64,000 nt of DNA from an uncultured Flavobacteriaceae bacterium (GCA_947494695.1 CANLWB010000006.1:1-64000); one strand, 5' to 3'; shown: positions 26,365-36,705, counted from the stretch's first letter. Translations and numbers: made by a program. The notes: generated by a model not told the origin, from the letters alone.

Positions 26365-29300
26365 ATGATTCATTTCTTTGGAAACGCAACCGGTAAAGTA
26401 TTTGCCGTTCAAACCTGCCAGACGGACAGGCAGGCAACAGAAGAATTATCAACCGAAAGCACTTCAAAATTAGTGTGGTTATTTGGAAACCAACCAAAAA
26501 TTGAGCAAGCATCTTTAGATGCTTTTTTTGTTGGTCCACGCACCGCTATGATAACCCCCTGGAGTACCAATGCTGTTGAAATTACTCAAAACATGGGAAT
26601 TTCAGATATTATCAGAATTGAAGAATTTAAGGCCGTTACCGAAGATTTCAAAGATTATGATCCAATGATTTCCGAGAAATTCAATGGTTTAAACCAGGAA
26701 TCATTTACTATTGATATTCAGCCCGAACCCATATTAAATATCACAGATATTGCAGATTACAACCAAAAAGAAGGCTTGTCGCTTAGTGATGGAGAAGTCG
26801 CTTATTTAGAAGAGGTTTCAAATCGCATTGGGCGTCCGTTAACAGATTCTGAAGTCTTTGGGTTTTCTCAGGTAAATTCAGAGCACTGTCGTCATAAAAT
26901 CTTTAATGGCACTTTTGTTATAGACGGTGAAGAAAAACCAACCTCATTATTCAAATTAATCAAAGAAACATCGAAGCAACATCCAAACGATATTGTTTCA
27001 GCATATAAAGATAATGTGGCCTTTATAAAAGGGCCTAAGGTGGAGCAGTTTGCGCCAAAACGTGCCGATGTTCCCGATTATTATACCACACAGGATTTTA
27101 ATTCTGTGATATCACTTAAAGCAGAAACACATAACTTCCCAACAACTGTTGAGCCCTTTAACGGAGCTGCGACTGGTTCTGGTGGTGAAATTCGCGATAG
27201 ATTAGCTGGAGGGAAAGGATCTATTCCATTGGCAGGGACAGCAGTTTATATGACGTCCTATTCTCGATTGGAAGACAATCGTCCATGGGAAAAAGCTGTG
27301 GAGGAACGCGATTGGTTATACCAAACGCCAATGGATATTTTAATTAAAGCTTCTAATGGGGCATCGGACTTTGGAAATAAGTTCGGACAACCATTAATAT
27401 GTGGATCGGTATTAACCTTCGAGCATGATGAAGTTAATGATCTGGGCTCCGATCGCAGTGGAAGTGTAAACCCCAGAAAACTTGGTTTCGATAAGGTGAT
27501 TATGCAGGCTGGGGGGATTGGATATGGAAAAACAGAACAAGCTATTAAAGACACCCCTAAAACCGGTGATAAAATAGTAATTCTTGGTGGTGATAACTAC
27601 CGCATTGGTATGGGAGGTGCAGCCGTTTCTAGTGCAGATACCGGAGAATTTGCCTCTGGTATAGAGCTAAACGCCGTGCAACGTTCTAACCCTGAAATGC
27701 AAAAAAGAGCGGCCAATGCCGTAAGAGGCATGGTTGAAAGTGATGAGAACTTCATTGTTTCTATTCACGATCATGGTGCCGGCGGACATTTAAATTGTCT
27801 GTCTGAACTCGTTGAAGATACAGGTGGAAAAATAGATTTAGATGCATTACCTATTGGAGATCCAACACTTTCAGACAAAGAAATTGTAGGAAATGAATCC
27901 CAGGAACGTATGGGACTGGTTATTGGAGAAGCACATTTGGAAACCCTTCATAAAATAGCAGATAGAGAGCGTTCTCCAATGTACACGGTTGGAGATGTTA
28001 CCGGAGATGACCGTTTTACATTTCAGTCTAAAACTAAAGGGAACACCCCTATGGATTTAGCCATGAGTGATATGTTTGGAAGTTCTCCGAAGACGATTAT
28101 GACCGATAAAACGGTTAACAGAACCTACAGCGATGTGCGTTATAACACTAATAATTTCAAGAGCTATTTAGAACAGGTATTGCAGCTAGAAGCTGTAGCC
28201 TGTAAAGACTGGTTAACAAATAAGGTAGACCGTTGTGTTGGTGGTAAAGTGGCTAAACAGCAATGTGCTGGGCCCTTGCAATTACCATTAAACAATGTTG
28301 GTGTTATGGCTCTGGACTACAAAGGGAAAGAAGGTATTGCAACTTCTATTGGACACTCCCCTATTTCGGGACTTATTAATCCTGTTGCAGGAAGTAGAAA
28401 TGCTATCACAGAAGCCTTAACCAATATTATCTGGGCACCGCTAAAAGATGGTTTACAATCGGTATCATTATCGGCAAACTGGATGTGGCCCTGTAAAAAT
28501 GAAGGCGAAGATGCGAGATTATATAGTGCTGTAGAAGCCATATCACAATTTGCCATCGATTTGGGGATCAATGTTCCAACCGGAAAAGATTCCTTATCCA
28601 TGAAGCAAAAATATCCCAATGAAGATGTGATTGCTCCGGGAACTGTTATTATTTCTGCCGCTGGAAACTGTAACGACATCTCTAAAGTAGTAGAGCCTGT
28701 TTTTAATAAAAATGCTGGTGATATCTACTATATCAATCTTTCTCAAGATCATTTCAAATTAGGAGGAAGTTCGTTTGCACAAATCGTTAACAAAATTGGA
28801 AACGATGCACCAAATGTAAAAGATGCTGCCTATGTTAAAACGGTTTTCAACACCATCCAGGATTTAATTAGGAACGGCAAGATTGTTGCAGGGCATGATG
28901 TCGCTTCAGGTGGATTAATTACCACACTACTGGAATTATGTTTCGCCGATGTTAATCTTGGTGCTACATTAGACCTATCTGGTTTAAATGAAAAAGATAG
29001 CTTCAAAGTACTGTTTTCTGAAAATTCTGGAATCGTAATTCAGGCTAAAGACAGTTCCATTGAAACTGTTTTAAGTGCTGCCAATATAGAATTTCACAAC
29101 ATAGGACAGGTTATAAATGAAGATACACTAAGCATTACTAATGCTACCGAAACATTATCATTCCATGTTTCAGAACTTCGAGATGTTTGGTATAAAACGT
29201 CCTTCCTGTTAGATCAAAAACAAACCGCTAATAATTTAGCTCAAGACCGATTTAACAATTATAAAAACCAACCTTTAACATATACATTCCCTGAAAATTT

Positions 29301-30105
29301 CACAGGAAAATTGACCGATGTTGTTGGAAACGATGAAAATCCGGATCGTATCGAGAAGCCAAAAGCAGCCATTCTACGTGAAAAAGGTAGTAATTCGGAG
29401 CGGGAAATGGCAAATGCCATGTATTTGGCTGGATTTGATGTTAAAGATGTTCATATGACCGATTTAATATCGGGGCGTGAAACTTTAGAAGACATTCAGT
29501 TTTTAGGAGCCGTAGGAGGGTTTAGTAACTCCGACGTACTAGGTTCTGCTAAAGGCTGGGCTGGTGCTATTAAATACAATGAAAAAGCAAATAAGGCCAT
29601 TAAAAACTTCTTCAAAAGAGAAGACACCTTATCGGTTGGTATTTGTAACGGTTGCCAATTGTGGATGGAACTAGACCTTATAAACCCAGATCATGAGACA
29701 CACGGAAAGTTGCATTATAACACCTCCAACAAACACGAAAGTGTATTTACTTCGGTAAAAATTCAGGAAAACAATTCTATAATGCTTTCGTCTCTTGTTG
29801 GTACAACTCTAGGGGTTTGGGTCTCTCATGGCGAAGGAAAGTTTAACTTGCCAATGACCGAAGATCAGTATCACATCGTTGCTAAATATGGTTATGCCGA
29901 ATATCCACATAATCCGAATGGTTCCGATTACAACGCGGCCATGATGTGCGATAAAACAGGAAGACACCTTGTAACCATGCCACATATAGAGCGTTCTACA
30001 TTTCAGTGGAACTGGGCAAACTACCCTGATAATAGACAAGATGAAGTATCTCCATGGCTTGAAGCTTTTGTAAATGCCAGAAAATGGGTTGAGAATAATG
30101 ACTAA
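26365..30105 (+). CDS. purL: Phosphoribosylformylglycinamidine synthase (large type)
   Basis: A 1246-residue single-chain PurL (FGAM synthase, fourth step of purine synthesis). The order is N-terminal PurS-like domain, two AIRS-type ATP-grasp-like halves, and a C-terminal class I glutamine amidotransferase. The amidotransferase Cys is in VGICNGCQLW and its His/Glu lie near SHGEGKFNLP. AETHNFPTTVEPFNGAATG marks the active-site loop. Near residue 17-23 a palindromic repeat (26414-26434) has been inserted in frame, adding about seven residues (CQTDRQA) in the N-terminal domain. A hairpin at 30127 ends the transcript. Confidence 0.95.
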   Translation: MIHFFGNATGKVFAVQTCQTDRQATEELSTESTSKLVWLFGNQPKIEQASLDAFFVGPRTAMITPWSTNAVEITQNMGISDIIRIEEFKAVTEDFKDYDPMISEKFNGLNQESFTIDIQPEPILNITDIADYNQKEGLSLSDGEVAYLEEVSNRIGRPLTDSEVFGFSQVNSEHCRHKIFNGTFVIDGEEKPTSLFKLIKETSKQHPNDIVSAYKDNVAFIKGPKVEQFAPKRADVPDYYTTQDFNSVISLKAETHNFPTTVEPFNGAATGSGGEIRDRLAGGKGSIPLAGTAVYMTSYSRLEDNRPWEKAVEERDWLYQTPMDILIKASNGASDFGNKFGQPLICGSVLTFEHDEVNDLGSDRSGSVNPRKLGFDKVIMQAGGIGYGKTEQAIKDTPKTGDKIVILGGDNYRIGMGGAAVSSADTGEFASGIELNAVQRSNPEMQKRAANAVRGMVESDENFIVSIHDHGAGGHLNCLSELVEDTGGKIDLDALPIGDPTLSDKEIVGNESQERMGLVIGEAHLETLHKIADRERSPMYTVGDVTGDDRFTFQSKTKGNTPMDLAMSDMFGSSPKTIMTDKTVNRTYSDVRYNTNNFKSYLEQVLQLEAVACKDWLTNKVDRCVGGKVAKQQCAGPLQLPLNNVGVMALDYKGKEGIATSIGHSPISGLINPVAGSRNAITEALTNIIWAPLKDGLQSVSLSANWMWPCKNEGEDARLYSAVEAISQFAIDLGINVPTGKDSLSMKQKYPNEDVIAPGTVIISAAGNCNDISKVVEPVFNKNAGDIYYINLSQDHFKLGGSSFAQIVNKIGNDAPNVKDAAYVKTVFNTIQDLIRNGKIVAGHDVASGGLITTLLELCFADVNLGATLDLSGLNEKDSFKVLFSENSGIVIQAKDSSIETVLSAANIEFHNIGQVINEDTLSITNATETLSFHVSELRDVWYKTSFLLDQKQTANNLAQDRFNNYKNQPLTYTFPENFTGKLTDVVGNDENPDRIEKPKAAILREKGSNSEREMANAMYLAGFDVKDVHMTDLISGRETLEDIQFLGAVGGFSNSDVLGSAKGWAGAIKYNEKANKAIKNFFKREDTLSVGICNGCQLWMELDLINPDHETHGKLHYNTSNKHESVFTSVKIQENNSIMLSSLVGTTLGVWVSHGEGKFNLPMTEDQYHIVAKYGYAEYPHNPNGSDYNAAMMCDKTGRHLVTMPHIERSTFQWNWANYPDNRQDEVSPWLEAFVNARKWVENND
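26414..26434. repeat. Palindromic repeat inserted inside purL
   Basis: CCTGCC and GGCAGG arms around AGACGGACA. A related element, with GGACAGGC in common, sits in the intergenic region at 59578-59604. Here it is translated as part of PurL. Confidence 0.55.
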
Positions 30106-30126
30106 CAGTCACGTATAAAAACAAAT

Positions 30127-30157
30127 AAAAAGCACTTTCAAAACCGAAAGTGCTTTT
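30127..30157. terminator. Bidirectional terminator between purL and the OFA transporter gene
   Basis: Perfect 12-base arms AAAAGCACTTTC and GAAAGTGCTTTT around AAAACC. A/T runs on both sides let it serve purL (plus) and the transporter operon (minus). Confidence 0.9.
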
Positions 30158-30184
30158 CTTGACTAAGACATAAATAACATACTG

Positions 30185-31441
30185 CTAAGCAAAATTTAGC
30201 TTCTTATTTATTTTTTTATAAGCCTGATTGACTGTTTTTTTCATTAATATGGATACGATAAGCGCTATTACAAACAAGCTAGCAAAGACTTTTAAGGTCG
30301 TATCTAAGGATCCTGTGGCGTTCTTAACCACATCGTAAATGGTTGGTCCTACAACTCCTGCTAGTCCCCAGGCGGCAAGTACCATTCCATGAATGGCTCC
30401 TAACTGTTTGGTTCCAAACAAGTCTCCCAGGAATGCCGGTAAGGTTGCAAAACCACCTCCATACATAGTAATAACGGTAAATAGTACCACTAAGAAGGCT
30501 AGTTCCATAGATATCTTTGGTAGAAAAAAGAATGCCAGAATTTGAAAAGCGAAAAATATAATATAGGTATTAGCTCGCCCTAAATAATCTGACAAACCAG
30601 ACCACACAATTCTCCCCAGACCATTAAACACTCCAATGAGTCCTACTATAGTGGCCGCTTCCATGGGCGTATAGTTCAATTTTTCCTGCATCATAGGACT
30701 CGCTGCAGATATAATGGCAATACCACAAGCTATATTAATAAACATCATGATCCAGATATAATAGAAACGAGAGGTTTTTAATGAGGCATTGGCATCGATA
30801 TTGGCCATATCTGCCTTTATCGTTTTTCCTTCACCAGGTTTAAATCCTTCCGGTAAATATCCTTCTGGTGGTCTTTCGATATACCTGGCAGACGATAGTA
30901 TCAATATCATGTAAATCACACCCAAAATATAAAAGGCATTCGACACCCCAACCGTTTCAAAAAGCGACTGCATGACCGGGCCGAAAATTAAAGCAGCAAA
31001 GCCAAATCCCATAATCGCCATTCCTGTTGCCAAACCTCTTCTATCTGGGAACCATTTTACCAAAGTACTTACTGGGGTAATATACCCTAATCCTAATCCA
31101 ATCCCCCCAATAACGCCATAACACAAATAAAACAGAGTTAATGATTCTAACTGAACCGCCAACCCAGAACCTAAAATACCAACACCATAAAACAATCCAG
31201 CAGTGGTTCCACTTACCTTTGGTCCTACTTTCTCCACCCATCTTCCCAAAAATGCGGCAGATAACCCTAACAATAAAATGGCTATTTTAAAGGCCCATTT
31301 TATCACACTACCATCTACATCGAATATATCTTTAACCGGATTAGTCATCACAGAATAGGCATATACCGATCCTATGGAAATATGTATTCCAACTGCCGAT
31401 GCTGCAATTAGCCAACGGTTTTTAAGTTTTTGTGTATTCAT
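30185..31441 (-). CDS. OFA-family MFS transporter (oxalate/formate antiporter-like)
   Basis: 418 residues, twelve predicted membrane segments. N-terminal RWLIAASAVGIHISIGSVYAYS and the GIGLGLGYITPVSTLVKWFPDRRGLATG stretch are typical of the oxalate/formate antiporter (OFA) group of the major facilitator superfamily. It starts 11 bases after pflA. The operon context suggests that it moves formate made by PflB, taking the role of FocA, or exchanges formate for another carboxylate. Substrate inferred, not proven. Confidence 0.86.
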   Translation of the reverse strand: MNTQKLKNRWLIAASAVGIHISIGSVYAYSVMTNPVKDIFDVDGSVIKWAFKIAILLLGLSAAFLGRWVEKVGPKVSGTTAGLFYGVGILGSGLAVQLESLTLFYLCYGVIGGIGLGLGYITPVSTLVKWFPDRRGLATGMAIMGFGFAALIFGPVMQSLFETVGVSNAFYILGVIYMILILSSARYIERPPEGYLPEGFKPGEGKTIKADMANIDANASLKTSRFYYIWIMMFINIACGIAIISAASPMMQEKLNYTPMEAATIVGLIGVFNGLGRIVWSGLSDYLGRANTYIIFFAFQILAFFFLPKISMELAFLVVLFTVITMYGGGFATLPAFLGDLFGTKQLGAIHGMVLAAWGLAGVVGPTIYDVVKNATGSLDTTLKVFASLFVIALIVSILMKKTVNQAYKKINKKLNFA

Positions 31442-31452
31442 AAGCTATCCTT

Positions 31453-32232
31453 CTAATTTATTTTAACATCTTTGAAATAGTTTTTTAAGATTTCTACGGC
31501 GGCATCTATTTCAGCTTCCGTATTTTCCCGTGCCTCTTTTAATTGATAATCCCAGCCCAGAGCTTCCCATTTATGTACGCCCAGTTTATGATAAGGTTGT
31601 AATTCTATTTTTTCAATGGTTTTAAAATCTTTGAAATACGCACCTAAATCATGAAGTAATTGGGGCTTATTCGTAATTTCTGGGATAAGCACATATCGCA
31701 ACCACATTTTTTTTCCAGATGCTTCTCGATACTTTGCAAAATTGAAAGTCGTGTCTCTATTTTTCATCCCGGTTATATACCGATATCCTTCTTCAGTCAT
31801 ATGCTTTATGTCCAGCATTACCAGATCTGCATACTCGTCAAGTAACGTTTCAGTAAAATGATTTAAAACTCTTCCGTTAGTATCTATATTGGTATGAATC
31901 CCCTCCTCTTTAAGCCTTTTAAACAGAGGAATTAACGCTTTAGATTGTAATAAAGGTTCCCCTCCCGATACTGTAACACCTCCTTTTTTACCAAAATAAG
32001 GCTTCTCTTTAACAGCCATTTCTACCAGTTCTTCTATATGGTATAAGTTCCCCCCAATAGTGTTTATGGTGTCTGGATTATGGCAATACAAGCACTTTAG
32101 TTTGCATCCCTGGAGAAAAATTACCATACGAATTCCAGGGCCATCATGCGTACCAAAAGACTCTATAGAGTGTACTCTTAATATGTTTTTACCTGTTTTG
32201 ATAGGGTTCTTTTTTGCAGTTAGTATCCGCAA
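31453..32232 (-). CDS. pflA: Pyruvate formate-lyase activating enzyme
   Basis: A 259-residue radical SAM enzyme that puts the glycyl radical on PflB. The 4Fe-4S motif is CKLKCLYC (Cys43, Cys47, Cys50). SIESFGTHDGPGIRMV and GGVTVSGGEPLLQ match PflA. The only start codon in a sensible place is TTG at 32232, which gives a longer N-terminus than usual. That codon lies inside the 3' arm of a perfect hairpin at 32229-32255. It lies 47 bases after pflB. Confidence 0.92.
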   Translation of the reverse strand: MRILTAKKNPIKTGKNILRVHSIESFGTHDGPGIRMVIFLQGCKLKCLYCHNPDTINTIGGNLYHIEELVEMAVKEKPYFGKKGGVTVSGGEPLLQSKALIPLFKRLKEEGIHTNIDTNGRVLNHFTETLLDEYADLVMLDIKHMTEEGYRYITGMKNRDTTFNFAKYREASGKKMWLRYVLIPEITNKPQLLHDLGAYFKDFKTIEKIELQPYHKLGVHKWEALGWDYQLKEARENTEAEIDAAVEILKNYFKDVKIN

Positions 32233-32255
32233 GAGAAGCTTAAAGCTTCTCTTGC
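32229..32255 (-). promoter_or_regulatory. Perfect hairpin in the pflB-pflA gap covering the pflA start codon
   Basis: Two 13-base arms (GCAAGAGAAGCTT and its complement) around a single central base; no T-run follows, so it is not a normal terminator. It contains the TTG start of pflA. A likely effect is lower pflA translation or stabilising of the pflB message. Confidence 0.65.
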
Positions 32256-32279
32256 AAATACTTAGAAATATTAATAAAA

Positions 32280-34505
32280 CTACATGGATTCGTGGAAAGA
32301 GCGTGTTATAACCTCCTGCTGTTGTTCTCTAGTTAGCCTAACAAAATTCACGGCATAACCAGATACTCTTATTGTTAATTGCGGGTATTCTTCAGGGCGC
32401 TCCATCGCATCTAACAAGGTCTTTTTGTTTAATACATTAACATTAATATGTTGTGCATTTCTGTAGAAATAACCATCTAAAATCGTTGTTAAGTTTTCAA
32501 TACGTTCTTCTTTATTAGATCCTAAAGATTTTGGTACGATAGAGAATGTATTCGAAATACCATCCAAAGAATCGTTATAATCAATTTTTGCAACCGAATT
32601 CAATGAAGCAATAGCCCCCTGCGAATCCCTACCGTGCATGGGGTTTGCTCCTGGTGCAAAAGGCACGCCTTTAGCTCTGCCATCTGGTGTTGCTCCAGTT
32701 TTCTTACCGTAAGCGACGTTAGATGTAATCGTTAATACAGACATGGTTGACTCTGCGTTTTTATAAACCGATAATTTCTTTAGTGCATTGTTAAAATCGG
32801 CAACTGCATTTGCTGCCAGGGTATCCACCCTGTCGTCATCATTACCATAACAAGGGAACTCCCCTTCTATTTTAAAGTCAACCGTTAACCCCACTTCATT
32901 TCTAATAGGTTTTACCTTAGCATACTTAATAGCCGAAAGTGAATCTGCCACAATAGATAAGCCTGCAATACCATACGCTATATTTATATCAGGGTTGGTA
33001 TCAATCAATGCCATTTGAGCTTTCTCATAATAATATCTATCGTGCATGTAGTGAATAATATTCATGGAATCATTATAAACACGTGCCACCTCTTTCATAG
33101 CTATTTTAAAATTGCTCATAACCTTATCGAAATCCAAATACTGGCAATCACATGGTTCAATACCATCTACTATTTGGGTTCCCGAAATCTCACAACGTCC
33201 ACCGTTAATGGCTAATAGCAGTGTTTTAGCTAAATTAGTACGTGCCCCAAAAAATTGGATTGATTTTCCAAGTGCCTGATGAGATACACAACATGCAATT
33301 CCATAATCATCAGAACCTCTGCTTTCTCTCATCAAGGTATCATTCTCAAATTGAATGGATGATGTATCAATAGAGACCTTAGCACAAAAATCTTTAAAAT
33401 GTTGCGGTAAGTCATCAGACCAAAGAATGGTCATATTTGGTTCTGGTGAGGGCCCTAAATTGTATAAGGTGTTTAGGAAACGGAAAGACGTTTTTGTAAC
33501 CTTAGTTCTTCCGTCTTCAAACATCCCTCCAATAGCTTCCGTTACCCAGGTTGGATCGCCTGCAAAAATTTCATCGTAAGCGGCCATCCTTAAATGACGT
33601 ACCATACGAAGTTTCATTACGAATTGATCAATGAACTCCTGAGCTTCTTCCTCGGTAATAAGTCCTTCCTGTAAATCATTCTCTATAAAAACATCCAAAA
33701 ATGTAGAAACATTCCCTAAAGACATAGCAGCACCATCTTGTTCTTTTACAGCAGCTAAATAGGCCATATATGTCCATTGAACCGCTTCTTTTGCGTTTTC
33801 CGCCGGACGACTTAGGTCTAAATCATATTTAGCGCCAAGGTCAATCATTTCCTTAAGTGCTTTTATTTGTTCTGAAACTTCTTCTCGCAAGCGAATAACA
33901 GCTTCTGTCATTGGCCCGGAAATCTTAGCCAAATCTTCCTGTTTAGACTTGATTAAAAAATCTATTCCATATAAAGCCACACGACGATAATCTCCAATAA
34001 TTCTACCGCGTGCGTAATTATCTGGTAATCCTGTTAAGAAACCTAAAGAACGGTATTTCTTAATTTCTGCATTATAGGCATCAAAAACACCGTCATTATG
34101 TGTTTTAACATACTTGCTAAACAGCTCTGTAATCGTGTCATTAGGTTTAACTCCGTGTTCCGATAATGCCTTTTGAACCACTTTAAAACCGCCAAAAGGT
34201 TTCATCGCTCGTTTCAATAATTCATCGGTTTGTAGCCCTACAATGACTTCATTCTCTTTATCAATATACCCTGCATTAAAGGCACTAACAGTAGAAATGG
34301 TATCCGTGTCCAACGAACGTACGCCATTGTTTTGACGTTCTTCCTTTGTCGCTGCCTTACAAACTTCCCATAACCTTTGAGTTCTTTCACTTGGACCCAC
34401 CAAAAAATCTGACGTTCCGTGGTAAGGAGTCATGTTATTCATAACAAAATTTCTAACATCGACCTTTTCAGTCCAAATTCCGTAGTTAAATTGTTTTACT
34501 TCCAT
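32280..34505 (-). CDS. pflB: Formate C-acetyltransferase (pyruvate formate-lyase)
   Basis: 741 residues from the ATG at 34505; an in-frame ATG 51 bases upstream would add a short Lys-rich leader and lies at about the expected transcription start, so it is not used here. The active-site Cys pair is in [13 protein letters not shown], and the glycyl radical residue is Gly716 in RVSGYAVNF. It converts pyruvate and CoA to acetyl-CoA and formate under low oxygen. First gene of pflB-pflA-OFA. A palindrome at 34581-34600 and a -7 box at 34554-34561 suggest Fnr activation. Confidence 0.95.
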   Translation of the reverse strand: MEVKQFNYGIWTEKVDVRNFVMNNMTPYHGTSDFLVGPSERTQRLWEVCKAATKEERQNNGVRSLDTDTISTVSAFNAGYIDKENEVIVGLQTDELLKRAMKPFGGFKVVQKALSEHGVKPNDTITELFSKYVKTHNDGVFDAYNAEIKKYRSLGFLTGLPDNYARGRIIGDYRRVALYGIDFLIKSKQEDLAKISGPMTEAVIRLREEVSEQIKALKEMIDLGAKYDLDLSRPAENAKEAVQWTYMAYLAAVKEQDGAAMSLGNVSTFLDVFIENDLQEGLITEEEAQEFIDQFVMKLRMVRHLRMAAYDEIFAGDPTWVTEAIGGMFEDGRTKVTKTSFRFLNTLYNLGPSPEPNMTILWSDDLPQHFKDFCAKVSIDTSSIQFENDTLMRESRGSDDYGIACCVSHQALGKSIQFFGARTNLAKTLLLAINGGRCEISGTQIVDGIEPCDCQYLDFDKVMSNFKIAMKEVARVYNDSMNIIHYMHDRYYYEKAQMALIDTNPDINIAYGIAGLSIVADSLSAIKYAKVKPIRNEVGLTVDFKIEGEFPCYGNDDDRVDTLAANAVADFNNALKKLSVYKNAESTMSVLTITSNVAYGKKTGATPDGRAKGVPFAPGANPMHGRDSQGAIASLNSVAKIDYNDSLDGISNTFSIVPKSLGSNKEERIENLTTILDGYFYRNAQHINVNVLNKKTLLDAMERPEEYPQLTIRVSGYAVNFVRLTREQQQEVITRSFHESM

Positions 34506-34553
34506 GGCTTTATGTATTAATATTTTAAAAAATCCTGTCTTTTTTTGCTTATT

Positions 34554-34561
34554 CAAAGTTA
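34554..34561 (-). promoter_or_regulatory. -7 element TAACTTTG of pflB
   Basis: Exact TAnnTTTG on the minus strand. It lies 29.5 bases from the centre of the palindrome at 34581-34600. Confidence 0.7.
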
Positions 34562-34580
34562 AATACCAGTTCTCATTTTA

Positions 34581-34600
34581 AAACTGACAAATATCAGTTT
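34581..34600. promoter_or_regulatory. Candidate Fnr-type operator of pflB
   Basis: Perfect arms AAACTGA and TCAGTTT with CAAATA between, i.e. TGA-N6-TCA. Placed near -43 relative to a start expected at about 34547, which is a class II activator position. Confidence 0.7.
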
Positions 34601-34935
34601 AGACCAGGAATATTAGCGATTTTCTTAAAGGAGCGTTACGAAAACGTTTGAGTTCTTAAATTTCAAAAAAGGAAAGTGTAAGTTTTTAATCCAATACTTA
34701 ACAATAGTTAACCAAAGCACTTGTTTTTAGGTGATTTTAGCACAGTTCAAAAACAAAATATGGTGTTTTAATAAAATTTTCTAAAACCGAATTATTCTTA
34801 AAGCCTAGATAATTAGAAAATGAGGGGTACAAATGTTTAATTTATCCTTTTTTCTCTATCCTATTTAACACCCTCTATTGTGAAAATCCCTTTTAATTTC
34901 CTATTTTGCAAAGCAGGAACCTATTTAAATAACAC

Positions 34936-36705
34936 ATGATCGAAGTAACTAAGATTTTTGATTTCCCCTATTATCAACTAGAAACATATAAGTTAGATAA
35001 AGCCTTTTCCACAAAGATTAACGGTAAATGGCAGGCAACTTCTACAGAGGAATTTCTAGATAAAGCCAATGCTATAAGTAGAGGTCTCATACGCTTAGGG
35101 GTTCAACCCAATGATAAAATTGCAGTTATTTCTTCAACTAATAGAACCGAATGGAATATTTTAGATATAGGTGTGCTGCAAACAGGAGCGCAAAATGTTC
35201 CAATTTACCCCACTATTTCAGCTGAAGATTATGAATACATCTTAAATCACTCCGAATCCATATATTGTTTCATATCAGATGAAGAAGTTCTAGAAAAGGT
35301 CAATAAGATAAAGGACAAGACTAAACTTAAAGGTGTTTATTCATTTAACGACATTGTTGGTGAGAAGAACTGGACAGAGGTATTGGAATTAGGAAAAGAC
35401 ACCAGTAATCAAAATGAAGTAGAAGCGAGAAAGGATGCTGTTAATCCAAACGACCTGGCGACCTTAATATATACATCGGGTACTACCGGAATCCCTAAAG
35501 GTGTAATGTTATCACATACCAATCTGGTTTCTAATGTAGTGGATAGTGTATCTAGGGTTCCCATGGACTTGGGTAAATCTAAAGCTCTAAGTTTCTTGCC
35601 AGTCTGCCATGTGTTCGAAAGAATGATATTATACCTGTATCAATACTGTGGTATCGAAGTATATTTTGCAGAAAGTATTGAGACTATTGGTGATAATATA
35701 AAGGAGATTCATCCCGATGTTATTACGGCCGTACCGAGGTTATATGAAAAAATGTATGATAAAATAATCGCCAAAGGTGCCGAGCAAAAAGGTATAAAAA
35801 AGATGCTCTTCTTCTGGGCTGTAGATTTGGGGTTAAAATATGAACCATACGGAAAGAATGGATGGTGGTATGAATTCAAACTAAAAATAGCCAATAAAAT
35901 CATTTTCAATAAATGGCGAGAAGCCCTTGGAGGTAACATTAAAACCATGGTATCTGGAAGTGCCGCATTGCAAAAACGATTAACCAGAGTATTTTCTGCG
36001 GCGAAAATGATGGTTCTTGAGGGGTATGGACTCACCGAAACCTCTCCTGTAGTTGCTGTAAATTGTCCTTATAATGGCGGTATTAAAATTGGAACGGTTG
36101 GAAGGATTATTGATAATGTTGATGTGAAAATAGCCGACGATGGTGAAATCCTTGTTAAAGGTCCTAATGTCATGCTTGGCTACTATAAAGATCCAGAAAA
36201 AACCAAAGAAGTGATGTCTGGAGATTATTTTCATACCGGCGATATTGGAGAAGTTGATGACGATAATTTCTTAACCATTACAGATCGTAAAAAAGAGATG
36301 TTTAAAACATCTGGAGGAAAGTATGTCTCCCCTGCCCTACTTGAGAATCAATTCAAACAATCCCGATTTATAGAACAAATTATGATTATTGGTGAAGGAG
36401 AAAAAATGCCGGCAGCCCTAATTCAGCCTAACTATGAATTTGTTGAAGAATGGGGGCACCGCCATGACATTGTATTCCAATCTCGGGAGGAGATGGTTTC
36501 CCATCCGAAATTCCTGGAACGGATTCAGGAAGAAATCGACGGAGCTAATACACATTTTGGCAAATGGGAACAAATTAAGAAATTCGAAATAACCCCAGAT
36601 ATCTGGTCCATAGACGCGGGCCATCTAACACCTACAATGAAAATGAAAAGGAAAGTGATTACGGAAAAGTATAAAGACCTGATAGAAAAGATTTATAGAT
36701 CCTAG
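34936..36705 (+). CDS. fadD: Long-chain fatty acid-CoA ligase
   Basis: A 589-residue ANL-superfamily AMP-forming ligase. P-loop motif YTSGTTGIPKGVMLSHTN, adenylate motif EGYGLTETSPVVAVN, hinge FHTGDIGEVDDDNFLTITDRKKE. The long-chain type insertion (KMLFFWAVDLGLKY) is present, as in long-chain AMP-binding enzymes of Bacteroidota. It makes acyl-CoA for the beta-oxidation genes downstream. It has its own promoter region and a 121-base gap to marR. Confidence 0.92.
   Translation: MIEVTKIFDFPYYQLETYKLDKAFSTKINGKWQATSTEEFLDKANAISRGLIRLGVQPNDKIAVISSTNRTEWNILDIGVLQTGAQNVPIYPTISAEDYEYILNHSESIYCFISDEEVLEKVNKIKDKTKLKGVYSFNDIVGEKNWTEVLELGKDTSNQNEVEARKDAVNPNDLATLIYTSGTTGIPKGVMLSHTNLVSNVVDSVSRVPMDLGKSKALSFLPVCHVFERMILYLYQYCGIEVYFAESIETIGDNIKEIHPDVITAVPRLYEKMYDKIIAKGAEQKGIKKMLFFWAVDLGLKYEPYGKNGWWYEFKLKIANKIIFNKWREALGGNIKTMVSGSAALQKRLTRVFSAAKMMVLEGYGLTETSPVVAVNCPYNGGIKIGTVGRIIDNVDVKIADDGEILVKGPNVMLGYYKDPEKTKEVMSGDYFHTGDIGEVDDDNFLTITDRKKEMFKTSGGKYVSPALLENQFKQSRFIEQIMIIGEGEKMPAALIQPNYEFVEEWGHRHDIVFQSREEMVSHPKFLERIQEEIDGANTHFGKWEQIKKFEITPDIWSIDAGHLTPTMKMKRKVITEKYKDLIEKIYRS

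Larger units (their letters stand above)
34506..34935. other. Divergent promoter region between pflB and fadD
   Basis: No gene. It holds the pflB promoter elements (34554-34600), then about 300 A+T-rich bases. An AGTTAAC palindrome-like spot (near 34706) and a TATTTTG close to fadD (near 34902) are weak signals only. Confidence 0.5.

Noticed and set aside
29809-30039. 76-codon minus ORF at the 3' end of purL
   Set aside because: Shadow of the conserved glutaminase domain of PurL on the other strand.
34700-34715. GTTAAC-type spot upstream of fadD considered as a regulatory site
   Set aside because: Short, A+T-rich, and not repeated at other fad promoters.
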